Shown: positions 1 through 6,040 of the stretch, piece by piece
How positions within the stretch are numbered: the stretch's first letter is position 1
Layout of the letters: each line of letters begins with the position of its first letter
Assembly (NCBI GenBank): GCA_012522165.1
Contig: JAAYKZ010000240.1
Span: forward strand, 1 to 6,204
Direction of reading: 5' to 3'
Source of the DNA: Clostridiales bacterium
GTDB lineage: Bacteria > Bacillota > Clostridia > Caldicoprobacterales > UBA3941
DNA length: 6,204 nucleotides
Position numbers and translations under genes: made by a program
The notes under the pieces: model-generated
Told to the model about the DNA's origin: nothing
Database searches by the model: none
The model's input: the letters and a program-made list of their open reading frames with translations, nothing else

Positions 1-24
1 GTATTATAAATTATTTACCCACAA

Positions 25-321
25 TTAGGGTGAATATATCAAAAAAGTATATGGTTTTTTATTACATTTCTGCATCGTATCTACCATGAATACATTAATA
101 TTGCTTTGAGAATTTTGCCTGTTCTCTTTATACCCAGCACAATAACATAAAAAATCTCTCAAATACTGTATAATTAAGTATTTGAGAGATTTTGCCTTTC
201 TTGTGGAGATAACACCATCATCGATGGTAAGCATTCCTAATAAGTCACCAATGGCTATACCAGATGTATTAATTATATCATTTATCGCCTCATAGAATTC
301 AAAAAGAGAATTACTAGTGTA
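25..321 (-). pseudogene. Possible gene remnant, open frame of unknown origin
   Basis: The minus-strand frame is open from just after a stop at 322-324 down to a TAA at 25-27, about 98 codons. The only ATG in it is at 234, and no convincing SD precedes that ATG. The part before the ATG (NSLFEFYEAINDIINTSGIA, then IGDLLG) reads like ordinary soluble protein. The part after it (DDGVISTRKAKSLKYLIIQY and on) looks like helical sequence, and the tail turns low-quality and Asn/Lys-rich. I do not recognise the family. Protein-like composition on both sides of the ATG, without a usable start, suggests the decayed C-terminal end of a gene whose 5' part is lost. It lies directly downstream of the reductase on the same strand. 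Chance openness in AT-rich DNA is a real alternative. Confidence 0.2.
149..193 (-). terminator. Perfect 17-bp hairpin, possible terminator of the nitroreductase transcript
   Basis: Arms at 151-167 and 177-193 are exact reverse complements (aaaatctctcaaatact and its complement) around a 9-nt loop. Read on the minus strand, the second arm ends in a run of six T (154 down to 149), as expected of an intrinsic terminator. It lies about 135 bases past the reductase stop. The stem is A/T-rich (5 G/C pairs of 17), which weakens the terminator reading. On the plus strand the T tract is shorter (TTTT, then GCC). A mobile-element scar or a chance palindrome remains possible. Confidence 0.45.
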
Positions 322-325
322 TTAT

Positions 326-1090
326 TTATTTTACCTTTAAATCAAATCCCTGTTTGCGAATAACATTCAGTATCTCCTGTCGCTTAGGGATGCGTTGGTT
401 GAATCTGCTAACCACCTGATTACTGAAACTATCAACCCGTTTGCCTGGTTCTCTTAGATCATAGTAAGTACGCATTTCTTTATCGTATTCTTTAATTTCA
501 TCAAGATAACTGTCAAAATCTTTATAGCTATTCTCAAAAACCCTTAGCCTCATTTCCATCCTAGGTTTTAGCTGAGGATTCTGATTAGGATACCCAAGAC
601 CAAGACCAATAACCGGAAAGGTTAATTCAGGTAGTTTTAGAAGTTGACAAATTTTCTCTGAATCATTGAGAATACTGCCTAAATAAACTGTTCCTAGACC
701 CATAGATTCAGCAGCTGTTACAAGATTTTGAGCCATCAGGCATGCATCGGTGAATGCTGCAAAAAAACGATCCATATCTCCAGCAGTTTCAACATAACAA
801 TTCTTCTCTTTTGCAATTTGATTATTCCTATATTGATCTACAATGAAAATGAGAAGTGCAGCGACTCTTGCAACATACTCCTGATTGCAAATCTCAGCAA
901 TCTTTTTTTTCATTTCCGGATCTGTAACTCGGATAATTGAACTAGCTTGCATACCTGTAGATGTAGCTGTACGTCTTGCTACTTCTATCAGTTGTTCAAA
1001 AACTTCATGAGGAATCTTCTGATCCTTAAACTCACGAATTGTACGATGTGAAAGTTGAGTACGAATTGTTTCATTCATATCAATCACCAT
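326..1090 (-). CDS. NfsA/Frp-type FMN-dependent NADPH nitroreductase (nitro/flavin reductase)
   Basis: This is a 254-residue cytoplasmic flavoprotein of the nitroreductase superfamily, group NfsA/Frp. Family members use FMN and usually NADPH to reduce nitroaromatics, quinones or free flavin. The natural substrate here is unknown. Visible family marks in order are SHRTIREF near residue 14 (FMN phosphate-binding HRxxR), ARRTATSTGMQASSIIRVTD around 38-57, AQNLVTAAESMGLGTVYLGS at 120-139, LLKLPELTFPVIGLGLGYP at 150-168, NPQLKPR at 171-177, and a C-terminal QRIPKRQEILNVIRKQGFD. These follow the order in E. coli NfsA, and the length is normal for that group. The start is uncertain. An AGAAGGG SD at 1093-1099 is only 2-3 nt from the ATG at 1090, is better spaced for GTG at 1087, and is about 15 nt from ATG at 1078. 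The gene is monocistronic, with its promoter at 1139-1168. Confidence 0.93.
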   Translation of the reverse strand: MVIDMNETIRTQLSHRTIREFKDQKIPHEVFEQLIEVARRTATSTGMQASSIIRVTDPEMKKKIAEICNQEYVARVAALLIFIVDQYRNNQIAKEKNCYVETAGDMDRFFAAFTDACLMAQNLVTAAESMGLGTVYLGSILNDSEKICQLLKLPELTFPVIGLGLGYPNQNPQLKPRMEMRLRVFENSYKDFDSYLDEIKEYDKEMRTYYDLREPGKRVDSFSNQVVSRFNQRIPKRQEILNVIRKQGFDLKVK

Positions 1091-1129
1091 AACCCTTCTA
1101 GCTTTTTAATACTATTCCGTTGAAGATAT

Positions 1130-1192
1130 TTAATAATTATTATACCCGATATCCAATAATCCTGGCAACAAACCTAGATCAAACCATGGCAT
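1130..1192 (-). CDS. Tiny frame (20 codons) with a near-consensus ribosome binding site
   Basis: On the minus strand, TAAGGAGG at 1204-1197 lies 4 nt before an ATG at 1192. The frame reads MPWFDLGLLPGLLDIGYNNY and stops with TAA at 1132-1130, 39 nt before the reductase ATG. The SD match is better than that of the reductase itself. It may be a real small peptide or leader, or the preserved start of a gene whose body was deleted. The peptide is hydrophobic in the middle (LGLLPGLL) but too short for a family call. A reductase promoter within it (1139-1168) argues against a simple attenuator. Candidate promoters upstream are weak: TATAAT at 1274-1269 and TATATT at 1256-1251, both without a good -35. 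Confidence 0.3.
   Translation of the reverse strand: MPWFDLGLLPGLLDIGYNNY
1139..1168 (-). promoter_or_regulatory. Sigma-A-type promoter for the nitroreductase gene
   Basis: On the minus strand there is TTGCCA at 1168-1163 (-35) and a perfect TATAAT at 1144-1139 (-10), with an 18-nt spacer. Transcription would begin near 1132, giving a leader of about 40 nt before the ATG at 1090. The promoter lies inside the small frame at 1130-1192, so both cannot easily serve one transcript. Confidence 0.6.
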
Positions 1193-1252
1193 ATTTCCTC
1201 CTTAACAAACGGTATGTTTAGGCTACACTTACATATTTTTGAGAAAACAGAA

Positions 1253-1288
1253 TATACATAATTAACAAATTATACATAATTAAATAAA
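1253..1288. repeat. Two tandem copies of an 18-bp AT-rich unit
   Basis: The 13-mer tatacataattaa occurs at 1253-1265 and again at 1271-1283. With the flanking bases the period is 18 bp and about 15 of 18 positions match. On the minus strand each copy contributes a -10-like element (TATATT and TATAAT, both preceded by TG). It may be duplicated promoter elements or a chance AT-rich duplication. Confidence 0.55.
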
Positions 1289-1293
1289 TAATG

Positions 1294-1323
1294 TTGAATT
1301 ATGCTAAATCAGCATGATATAAT
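1294..1323 (+). promoter_or_regulatory. Extended -10 promoter with an operator-like palindrome in its spacer (likely xylosidase promoter)
   Basis: The -35 is TTGAAT at 1294-1299 and the -10 is a perfect TATAAT at 1318-1323, with an 18-nt spacer. TG at 1315-1316 makes an extended -10 (TGaTATAAT). The spacer contains atgct-aaatc-agcat (1301-1315), a perfect 5-bp-arm palindrome placed where a bound repressor would block RNA polymerase. Transcription should start near 1330, leaving a leader of about 310 nt before the xylosidase ATG. It is the best plus-strand promoter between 1091 and 1642. A nearer TATAAA at 1577-1582 has no matching -35. Confidence 0.55.
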
Positions 1324-1592
1324 AATGTCAAGAGTAGTATCCTAATACATATTTTAACAATAGTTGCTTCTTCTGTTTGTTATCTTTCGCAATGGGATAC
1401 ATAATAAGATGCACCTTCTGAAGTAAATAGAATATGACATCTAAGTCAATAAGCACGCTATATTAGATAATACCCAAATGATATGGTGTGAAAGAATTAT
1501 GCTTTTCTAATTATTCTTAGGGCAATTATAACATTAGAATATATCTATTAAAACTGTATTCAAGTTTAAAAAAGAATATAAAAAATAGATTT

Positions 1593-1610
1593 TAGCGCGG
1601 AAGAGCGCTA
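1593..1610 (+). promoter_or_regulatory. GC-rich inverted repeat just upstream of the xylosidase SD
   Basis: tagcgc (1593-1598) and gcgcta (1605-1610) are exact inverted repeats around ggaaga. They form the only GC-rich patch in an otherwise A/T-rich leader. The SD AGGAGGT follows at 1630-1636 and the ATG at 1643. It could be a regulator-binding site or a small 5'-UTR hairpin. The arms are short, so the assignment is tentative. Confidence 0.35.
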
Positions 1611-1642
1611 CTAAAACATATATCATACGAGGAGGTATTATC

Positions 1643-3634
1643 ATGAAATACTATGTAGATGCAAATGCTATTAAAGACGGCGATGGTTCCAAGGAAAGAC
1701 CTTTTAAGCGTATTAACGATGCCGCCAAAGTAGCGCAACCTGGTGATGAAATATTGGTAGCTCCAGGTATCTATCGGGAATATGTAGATCCAGCTAATTC
1801 TGGTACTGAAGATGCTCGTATTACTTATATCAGTACAACCCCTCTTGGTGCTGTGATTACTGGTGCAGAACAGGTAAAAACCTGGGAGCATTATGAAGGA
1901 AATGTCTGGGTATGCCGGATCCCAAATAGTTTTTTCGGTGAATACAATCCCTATACAACTATAGTATACGGCGACTGGTATTTCGCTACTCCTAATAAAC
2001 ATACCGGCTGTGTTTATTTAAATGACAAGGCCATGTATGAAGCCACAACTTTAGAAGAGTGCATCAAAGGCGAAGTTTATGAGTGCAGTTGGGTACCAGA
2101 AGAATCTATTTATAAGTGGTATACTGAACAGGACAGAGAAACTGATGAAACAATTATTTATGCCAATTTCCAGGGCTTGAATCCCAATGAGGAAAATGTA
2201 GAAATCAATGTACGCCGCAGATGCTTTATGCCATCCAAAACAGGTGTTAGTTATATTACGGTCAGAGGATTCAAAATCGATAAAGCTGCCACCACCTGGG
2301 CACCACCTGCAGCTTTTCAGGACGGCATGATTGGTCCTCACTGGAGTAAAGGCTGGATCATAGAAGACTGCGAAATTTCAAACAGCAAGTGCGCTGGTAT
2401 TTCACTAGGCAAATATTATGATCCTGATAACGAACATTATTTCACAAACAAGCATGTAAAGAGTCCTACCCAGATGGAACGCGATGCTATTTGCCGCGGT
2501 CAATATCACGGTTGGCTGAAAGAAAATATCGGCAGTCATATAGTTCGCCGCTGCAACATCCATCACTGCGAACAAGGTGGCATTATTGGCCGGATGGGTG
2601 CTGTGTTTAGTATTATTGAGGACAACCATATCCATCATATAAATAATATGCAAGAGCTTGGAGGAGCAGAAGTTGCTGGTATAAAATTACATGCTGCCAT
2701 TGATGTTATTATGCGTCGTAACCATATCCACCATTGTACAATGGGAATATGGTGCGACTGGCAAGCTCAGGGCACACGTATTACCCAGAACCTGCTTCAT
2801 GATAACCAGCGGCCACCTTACGCCAAATTCCTTCAAGGAGGCATGAATTCTCAGGATATTTTTGTAGAAGTCAGCCATGGACCAACACTTATAGATAACA
2901 ATATTCTTCTCTCAGATGTAAGCCTTCGCTGTGCAACACAAGGCGTGGCTTTGGTTCATAACCTTATCTGTGGTGCATTTACCTCCGTTGGCGGTGGAAC
3001 AGGCCCACGCTATACACCATACCATATACCACACCGTACAGAAGTGATGGGCTGGATGACCATTCTTCATGGCGACAACCGTTTCTACAATAATATTTTT
3101 ATCCAGAAGTGGCCATCTGAAGACTATGTCATCCCTAATGATCATGATCCAGAAAAAACTGTCCGAGAAAATAGAGAAGTCGGTACACATGTTTTCGATG
3201 AGTATCCAAACTATGATGAATGGATTTCACAGTTTGACTTTACCCAGCGTCCAAACATGATGGCTTTGGCCCCTGTACATTTTGGTCATCTGCCAATCTG
3301 GAGCGAAGGAAATGTATATCTAAACGGTGCTAAACCATGGAAAAAAGAAGAGAAATACCTACTGGTGGAACAAGGTGATCAGGAGCTTAAAGTTGAATTG
3401 GTGGAAAAAGATGGACAATATTATCTTAGCACAAATATATATGACTACATTAAGGATTTCAACGTTCGTATGATCAACACCCAAGTACTGGGTAAAGCAT
3501 TCGAACCAGAACAATACTATGAGAACCCTGATGGAACACCTATACGCTTTGACTCTGACTACTTTGGAAATCATCGCGGTCTTCAAGTTATCCCAGGACC
3601 TTTTGCATCCCCTTCTGATGAGATTAAACTATAA
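1643..3634 (+). CDS. GH120 beta-xylosidase (XylC-like), right-handed parallel beta-helix
   Basis: This 663-residue enzyme should release xylose from short xylo-oligosaccharides with retention of configuration. It resembles Thermoanaerobacterium saccharolyticum XylC, as I recall that protein. Residues 3-48 (YYVDANAIKDGDGSKERPF to GIYREYV) form the beta-helix N-cap. About 85-195 (GNVWVCRIPNSFFGEYNPY, YANFQGLNPNEENVEINVRR) match the inserted beta-sandwich region. About 200-490 are helix coils with repeated N-H-I-H-H turns (329, 360). By alignment, the nucleophile is Asp372 (CDWQAQGTR) and the acid/base is Glu409 (FVEVSHGP). WAPPAAFQDGMIGPHWSKGW (219-238) and AGIKLHAAIDV (345-355) are also conserved. 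There is no signal peptide or membrane segment, so it acts in the cytoplasm on imported oligomers. The start is fixed by AGGAGGT at 1630-1636. It is a single-gene unit with its own terminator. About 14 extra residues separate the catalytic acids relative to XylC. Activity on other pentosides cannot be excluded. Confidence 0.92.
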   Translation: MKYYVDANAIKDGDGSKERPFKRINDAAKVAQPGDEILVAPGIYREYVDPANSGTEDARITYISTTPLGAVITGAEQVKTWEHYEGNVWVCRIPNSFFGEYNPYTTIVYGDWYFATPNKHTGCVYLNDKAMYEATTLEECIKGEVYECSWVPEESIYKWYTEQDRETDETIIYANFQGLNPNEENVEINVRRRCFMPSKTGVSYITVRGFKIDKAATTWAPPAAFQDGMIGPHWSKGWIIEDCEISNSKCAGISLGKYYDPDNEHYFTNKHVKSPTQMERDAICRGQYHGWLKENIGSHIVRRCNIHHCEQGGIIGRMGAVFSIIEDNHIHHINNMQELGGAEVAGIKLHAAIDVIMRRNHIHHCTMGIWCDWQAQGTRITQNLLHDNQRPPYAKFLQGGMNSQDIFVEVSHGPTLIDNNILLSDVSLRCATQGVALVHNLICGAFTSVGGGTGPRYTPYHIPHRTEVMGWMTILHGDNRFYNNIFIQKWPSEDYVIPNDHDPEKTVRENREVGTHVFDEYPNYDEWISQFDFTQRPNMMALAPVHFGHLPIWSEGNVYLNGAKPWKKEEKYLLVEQGDQELKVELVEKDGQYYLSTNIYDYIKDFNVRMINTQVLGKAFEPEQYYENPDGTPIRFDSDYFGNHRGLQVIPGPFASPSDEIKL

Positions 3635-3669
3635 TTACAAATATTAGCAATATATATATAATAAATAAT

Positions 3670-3735
3670 GGACGTCTCTTTTCTGGCATATTAATCGAAA
3701 AGTTTTTACTTATGCTAGAAAGAGACGTCCTTTTT
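3670..3735 (+). terminator. Strong intrinsic terminator of the xylosidase gene
   Basis: Arm ggacgtctctt and onward (3670-3690) pairs with 3711-3730 (ending gagacgtcc). The stem is about 19-20 bp with one bulged T and one G-U pair, around a 20-nt loop. TTTTT follows at 3731-3735. It starts 35 bases after the xylosidase stop and isolates that gene from the two-component operon. Confidence 0.9.
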
Positions 3736-3845
3736 ATCATATGTACTTCAATACAATTAATTGGTTGGATAGCAATTGCTCTTTTATTAAGCCTAGTTAT
3801 AGGTTAATATATAGATATACCCTTGAGCATTAAACTTATTGAAAT

Positions 3846-3853
3846 AAGGTGAG
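3846..3853 (+). promoter_or_regulatory. Ribosome binding site that fixes the response regulator start
   Basis: AAGGTGAG lies 7 nt before the ATG at 3861. An in-frame GTG at 3849 falls inside this SD and has no SD of its own, so the ATG is the start. Confidence 0.8.
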
Positions 3854-3860
3854 AAATATT

Positions 3861-4544
3861 ATGCACAAAATTTTGATAGTTGATGATGAGCGTTCCATAT
3901 TGGATCTACTGGAAATGATATTGAAAAGAGAGCAATTTCAAGTTGCCACAGCGTCTGATGGAAAGGCAGCCATGGCACAATTTAATACCTTCAACCCTGA
4001 CCTTGTTCTATTAGATCTTATGCTGCCAGATACAAATGGGCATGATTTATGTAAAGAGATGACAAAAATACGCAATGTTCCAATAATAATGCTTACAGCC
4101 AAAAATGATATCATTGATAAAGTGCTGGGACTTGAGTTGGGAGCTGACGACTATATTACAAAACCCTTTGATACAAGGGAGTTGGTTGCCCGCATAAAAG
4201 CTGTACTAAGGCGTCTGGAAAAGAATGAAGCTGCCGACAGAAAAGTCTTAAGGCATCTTGATTTAGTCGTAGATCTGGAAAATAGAACTGTAACTAAAGG
4301 TGGTAGACCTATTGAACTTACCTTGAAGGAATATATGCTTTTGGAAGTATTAATCAAAAACCCTCGGAAAGTGTTCGGACGGGAGGAGCTTCTCCAACAG
4401 GCCTGGGGTTATGACTTCATGGGTGATACCAGAGCTGTAGATATTTGTGTTACACGATTGAGAAAGAAGATTGAGGATGATAGCAGAAACCCTAAACACA
4501 TTTTAACGGTATATGGCTTCGGTTATCGATTTGGAGGTGCGTGA
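3861..4544 (+). CDS. OmpR/PhoB-family response regulator
   Basis: This 227-residue DNA-binding regulator should be phosphorylated by the kinase encoded next to it. The receiver domain spans residues 2-115: acidic pocket Asp8-Asp9 (ILIVDDE), phosphoacceptor Asp52 (LLDLMLPD), switch Thr79 (IIMLTAK), and Lys101 in the conserved KPF. The C-terminal winged helix spans about 130-225, with LTLKEYMLLEVLIKNP, VFGREELLQQAWGYD, then the recognition helix TRAVDICVTRLRKKIE and the wing hairpin TVYGFGYRF. The length is normal for the family. The start is ATG 3861, with AAGGTGAG at 3846-3853. A GTG at 3849 would lie inside that SD, so it is not used. The sequence shows no target specificity. The promoter is not obvious: TTGCTC (3776) with TATAGG (3798) is the best weak pair I see in 3736-3860. 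The histidine kinase gene follows after one base. Confidence 0.96.
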   Translation: MHKILIVDDERSILDLLEMILKREQFQVATASDGKAAMAQFNTFNPDLVLLDLMLPDTNGHDLCKEMTKIRNVPIIMLTAKNDIIDKVLGLELGADDYITKPFDTRELVARIKAVLRRLEKNEAADRKVLRHLDLVVDLENRTVTKGGRPIELTLKEYMLLEVLIKNPRKVFGREELLQQAWGYDFMGDTRAVDICVTRLRKKIEDDSRNPKHILTVYGFGYRFGGA

Positions 4545-4548
4545 ATTG
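4533..4548 (+). promoter_or_regulatory. SD and TTG start of the histidine kinase, embedded in the response regulator end
   Basis: GGAGG at 4533-4537 lies 8 nt before TTG at 4546-4548. The response regulator stop TGA is at 4542-4544, between them. An upstream in-frame ATG (4513) has no SD and would add 11 residues encoded inside the previous gene. The TTG product begins MKLKKKLIIYYL, a typical charged start before a membrane segment. Confidence 0.8.
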
Positions 4549-5934
4549 AAGCTTAAAAAGAAGCTTATTATATACTACTTATCATCAACATTCCTAGTTT
4601 TGTTCTTTGTCGGTTTAGCTGCTCTAAATGCAATCAAAGCCCTAAGCATAAATACCATAGAGCAGCAGTTAATGGACCAAAGCAGTCTAGCAGAGTTGTA
4701 CATTTCTCAGATCCACGCCCTCCAAAACAAAGGCTCTGATGAACTGAGCGACGAAACCGCTCAATATGTAATCGGAAAGCTTGGTCTTGTTTTCGGTAAT
4801 ATACGTATTTATGATAACAACTTACGTCTCCAGGCTACTTCTAAAGAAAATACAGAAATCAGTATCACTGATTCGGAAAACGAGGAATTATTAAATGCTG
4901 CGGCTAAAGGAAACTATGCTTATCTAGTAAGAGATAGTATGGCCTATTTCACATCACCAATCACCTTTGAAGGTAATACTATCGGGATCTTGGAATTCAT
5001 ATACCCAATGAGCTTTTTAGAAAGCTTAATTTTCGATGTTGCAAATATCCTGCTTATTAGTGCTATTATTTTTGTTGTACTTATGATTCTCATCAGCATC
5101 TATATCGCGTCTAGACTAACAAAGCCCATTAATAAACTGGCTGCAGCTGCTAATAATTACGCCAATAGGGTTTTCACGCCAGTTGAAATAAAGGGTTCTG
5201 ACGAAATATCCCAACTTTCCCAAAGCTTCAATGCAATGGGAGAACAACTCCATGATTATATACAAAGGCAAAAGCAATTCGTATCAAATGTATCCCATGA
5301 GCTTAGAACTCCTCTTACAGCCATAAAGGGCTATTCTGAGTTTCTTGCCGATGAAATTGGAGATAGACCCGACCTAAAGAAAGCCATCTTTCACCTTAAA
5401 AAAGAGTCGGATCGGCTTGCTAAGCTTGTGGACGAGGTATTAACGCTATCACGGTTAGAAACAGATCGAGAGGTATTTCATTTTAACAGGCTTAATCTTT
5501 CAACTCTTATTATGGATACAATCGAAAAAATGCTACTCAGAGCACAAAAATATGAAATAAAAATAATCACAAATGTAGTGCCTGAGGTTTATGTGAGAGG
5601 AGATAAAGAAAAGCTAGTTCAAGTATTTGTGAACCTGCTGGATAATGCTTTTAAATTTTCACCTCCACTATCCACAGTGAGAGTGAGCTTATACAAAGAA
5701 ACAGCTGAAGCAATCCTTATGATAGTCGATCAGGGAATCGGCATCCCTGAGAAAGACAGATCAAAAGTGTTCCAACGCTTTTATCGGGCAGAAAATGCCC
5801 ATAGCACTTCTGGAACAGGGTTGGGTCTCTCTATTGTAAAGCATATTATGGATGCTCATAGCGGGTCAATCAAACTTGCAGAAGGAACCGAAGGTGGTAC
5901 AACAGTGATACTTAGACTTCCTATAGAAGACTAA
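4546..5934 (+). CDS. Membrane sensor histidine kinase (HAMP, HisKA, HATPase_c)
   Basis: This 462-residue kinase should sense an external or envelope signal and phosphorylate the response regulator encoded upstream. From the TTG start, TM1 is about 7-29. An extracytoplasmic domain of about 130 residues follows (30-160); its end, RIYDNNLRLQATS to YFTSPITFEGNTIGILEFIY, looks like a PAS/Cache-like sheet. TM2 is about 165-188. The HAMP linker is about 189-240 (RLTKPINKLAAAANNYANRV, DEISQLSQSFNAM). HisKA carries phosphoacceptor His251 in FVSNVSHELRTPLTAIKGYS. The ATPase domain shows the N box NLLDNAFKFSP (Asn363, Asn367), G1 DQGIGIP (395-401), F box FQRFYRAE (409-416) and G2 GTGLGLSIVKHI (423-434). 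All catalytic boxes are intact. There is no cytoplasmic PAS domain. It is translationally close to the regulator (one-base gap), and the ligand is unknown. The lipoprotein gene at 6041 is a plausible partner or target. Confidence 0.95.
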   Translation: MKLKKKLIIYYLSSTFLVLFFVGLAALNAIKALSINTIEQQLMDQSSLAELYISQIHALQNKGSDELSDETAQYVIGKLGLVFGNIRIYDNNLRLQATSKENTEISITDSENEELLNAAAKGNYAYLVRDSMAYFTSPITFEGNTIGILEFIYPMSFLESLIFDVANILLISAIIFVVLMILISIYIASRLTKPINKLAAAANNYANRVFTPVEIKGSDEISQLSQSFNAMGEQLHDYIQRQKQFVSNVSHELRTPLTAIKGYSEFLADEIGDRPDLKKAIFHLKKESDRLAKLVDEVLTLSRLETDREVFHFNRLNLSTLIMDTIEKMLLRAQKYEIKIITNVVPEVYVRGDKEKLVQVFVNLLDNAFKFSPPLSTVRVSLYKETAEAILMIVDQGIGIPEKDRSKVFQRFYRAENAHSTSGTGLGLSIVKHIMDAHSGSIKLAEGTEGGTTVILRLPIED

Positions 5935-5954
5935 TTGTTACAACATTGAAACAA
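5935..5954 (+). promoter_or_regulatory. Imperfect inverted repeat upstream of the lipoprotein promoter
   Basis: TTGTTAC (5935-5941) and GAAACAA (5948-5954) are inverted with one mismatch in seven, separated by six bases. The repeat begins directly after the kinase stop and lies about 43-62 bases before the predicted start of the next transcript, a position suited to an activator. It has no T tract, so it is unlikely to be a terminator. Confidence 0.3.
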
Positions 5955-5981
5955 GATCGATGCAAGTATGAAATAGGATAC

Positions 5982-5990
5982 TGTTATACT
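5982..5990 (+). promoter_or_regulatory. Extended -10 promoter element before the lipoprotein gene
   Basis: TGtTATACT is an extended -10 (TATACT at 5985-5990). The matching -35 region (about 5961-5966, TGCAAG) is poor, which would fit activator-dependent transcription. The start would be near 5997, with a leader of about 44 nt to the ATG. Confidence 0.45.
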
Positions 5991-6040
5991 ATAACCAGAG
6001 TAAGACATGATAAAGCATAATTTAAACGGAGGTTATTTTT

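Larger units (their letters stand above)
1091..1642. other. 552-bp divergent intergenic region
   Basis: This region separates the minus-strand reductase from the plus-strand xylosidase. It holds the reductase promoter (1139-1168), the tiny SD-led frame (1130-1192), a tandem repeat (1253-1288), the best xylosidase promoter (1294-1323), an untranslated stretch of about 310 nt, and a GC-rich inverted repeat (1593-1610) just before the xylosidase SD. A possible operator half-palindrome, aaacggtatgttt, lies at 1207-1219. I find no tRNA, no recognisable riboswitch and no plus-strand frame with an SD between 1330 and 1620. Confidence 0.7.

Noticed and set aside
728..940. Plus-strand open frame of 70 codons inside the nitroreductase gene
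   Set aside because: It is antisense to conserved FMN-binding segments, has no SD, and is rich in Ser, Ile, Cys and Asn as expected for a shadow.
1554..1582. Promoter with TATAAA at 1577 close to the xylosidase gene
   Set aside because: The bases 17 nt upstream (CTGTAT) do not resemble a -35, and A/T-rich leaders give many TATAAA-like strings. The site at 1294-1323 is far better.
1592..2002. Long antisense open frame (136 codons) over the xylosidase start
   Set aside because: It is opposite a well-supported gene, and the product has no recognisable motif and odd composition. The openness follows from the codon use of the real gene.
2620..2735. Repeated asparagine-histidine-isoleucine-histidine coding turns, as a possible tandem repeat
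   Set aside because: They are successive coils of the beta-helix that repeat at protein level only. The DNA shows no exact tandem repeat.
2051..3586. Several further antisense and out-of-frame open frames inside the xylosidase gene
   Set aside because: They are shadows of the GH120 coding sequence without SD sequences or protein-like content.
3849..3860. GTG start for the response regulator
   Set aside because: The GTG lies inside the SD that serves ATG 3861, and the added residues are outside the receiver domain.
5935..5954. Terminator after the histidine kinase
   Set aside because: The inverted repeat is short and imperfect and has no following T tract, so it was kept only as a possible binding site.
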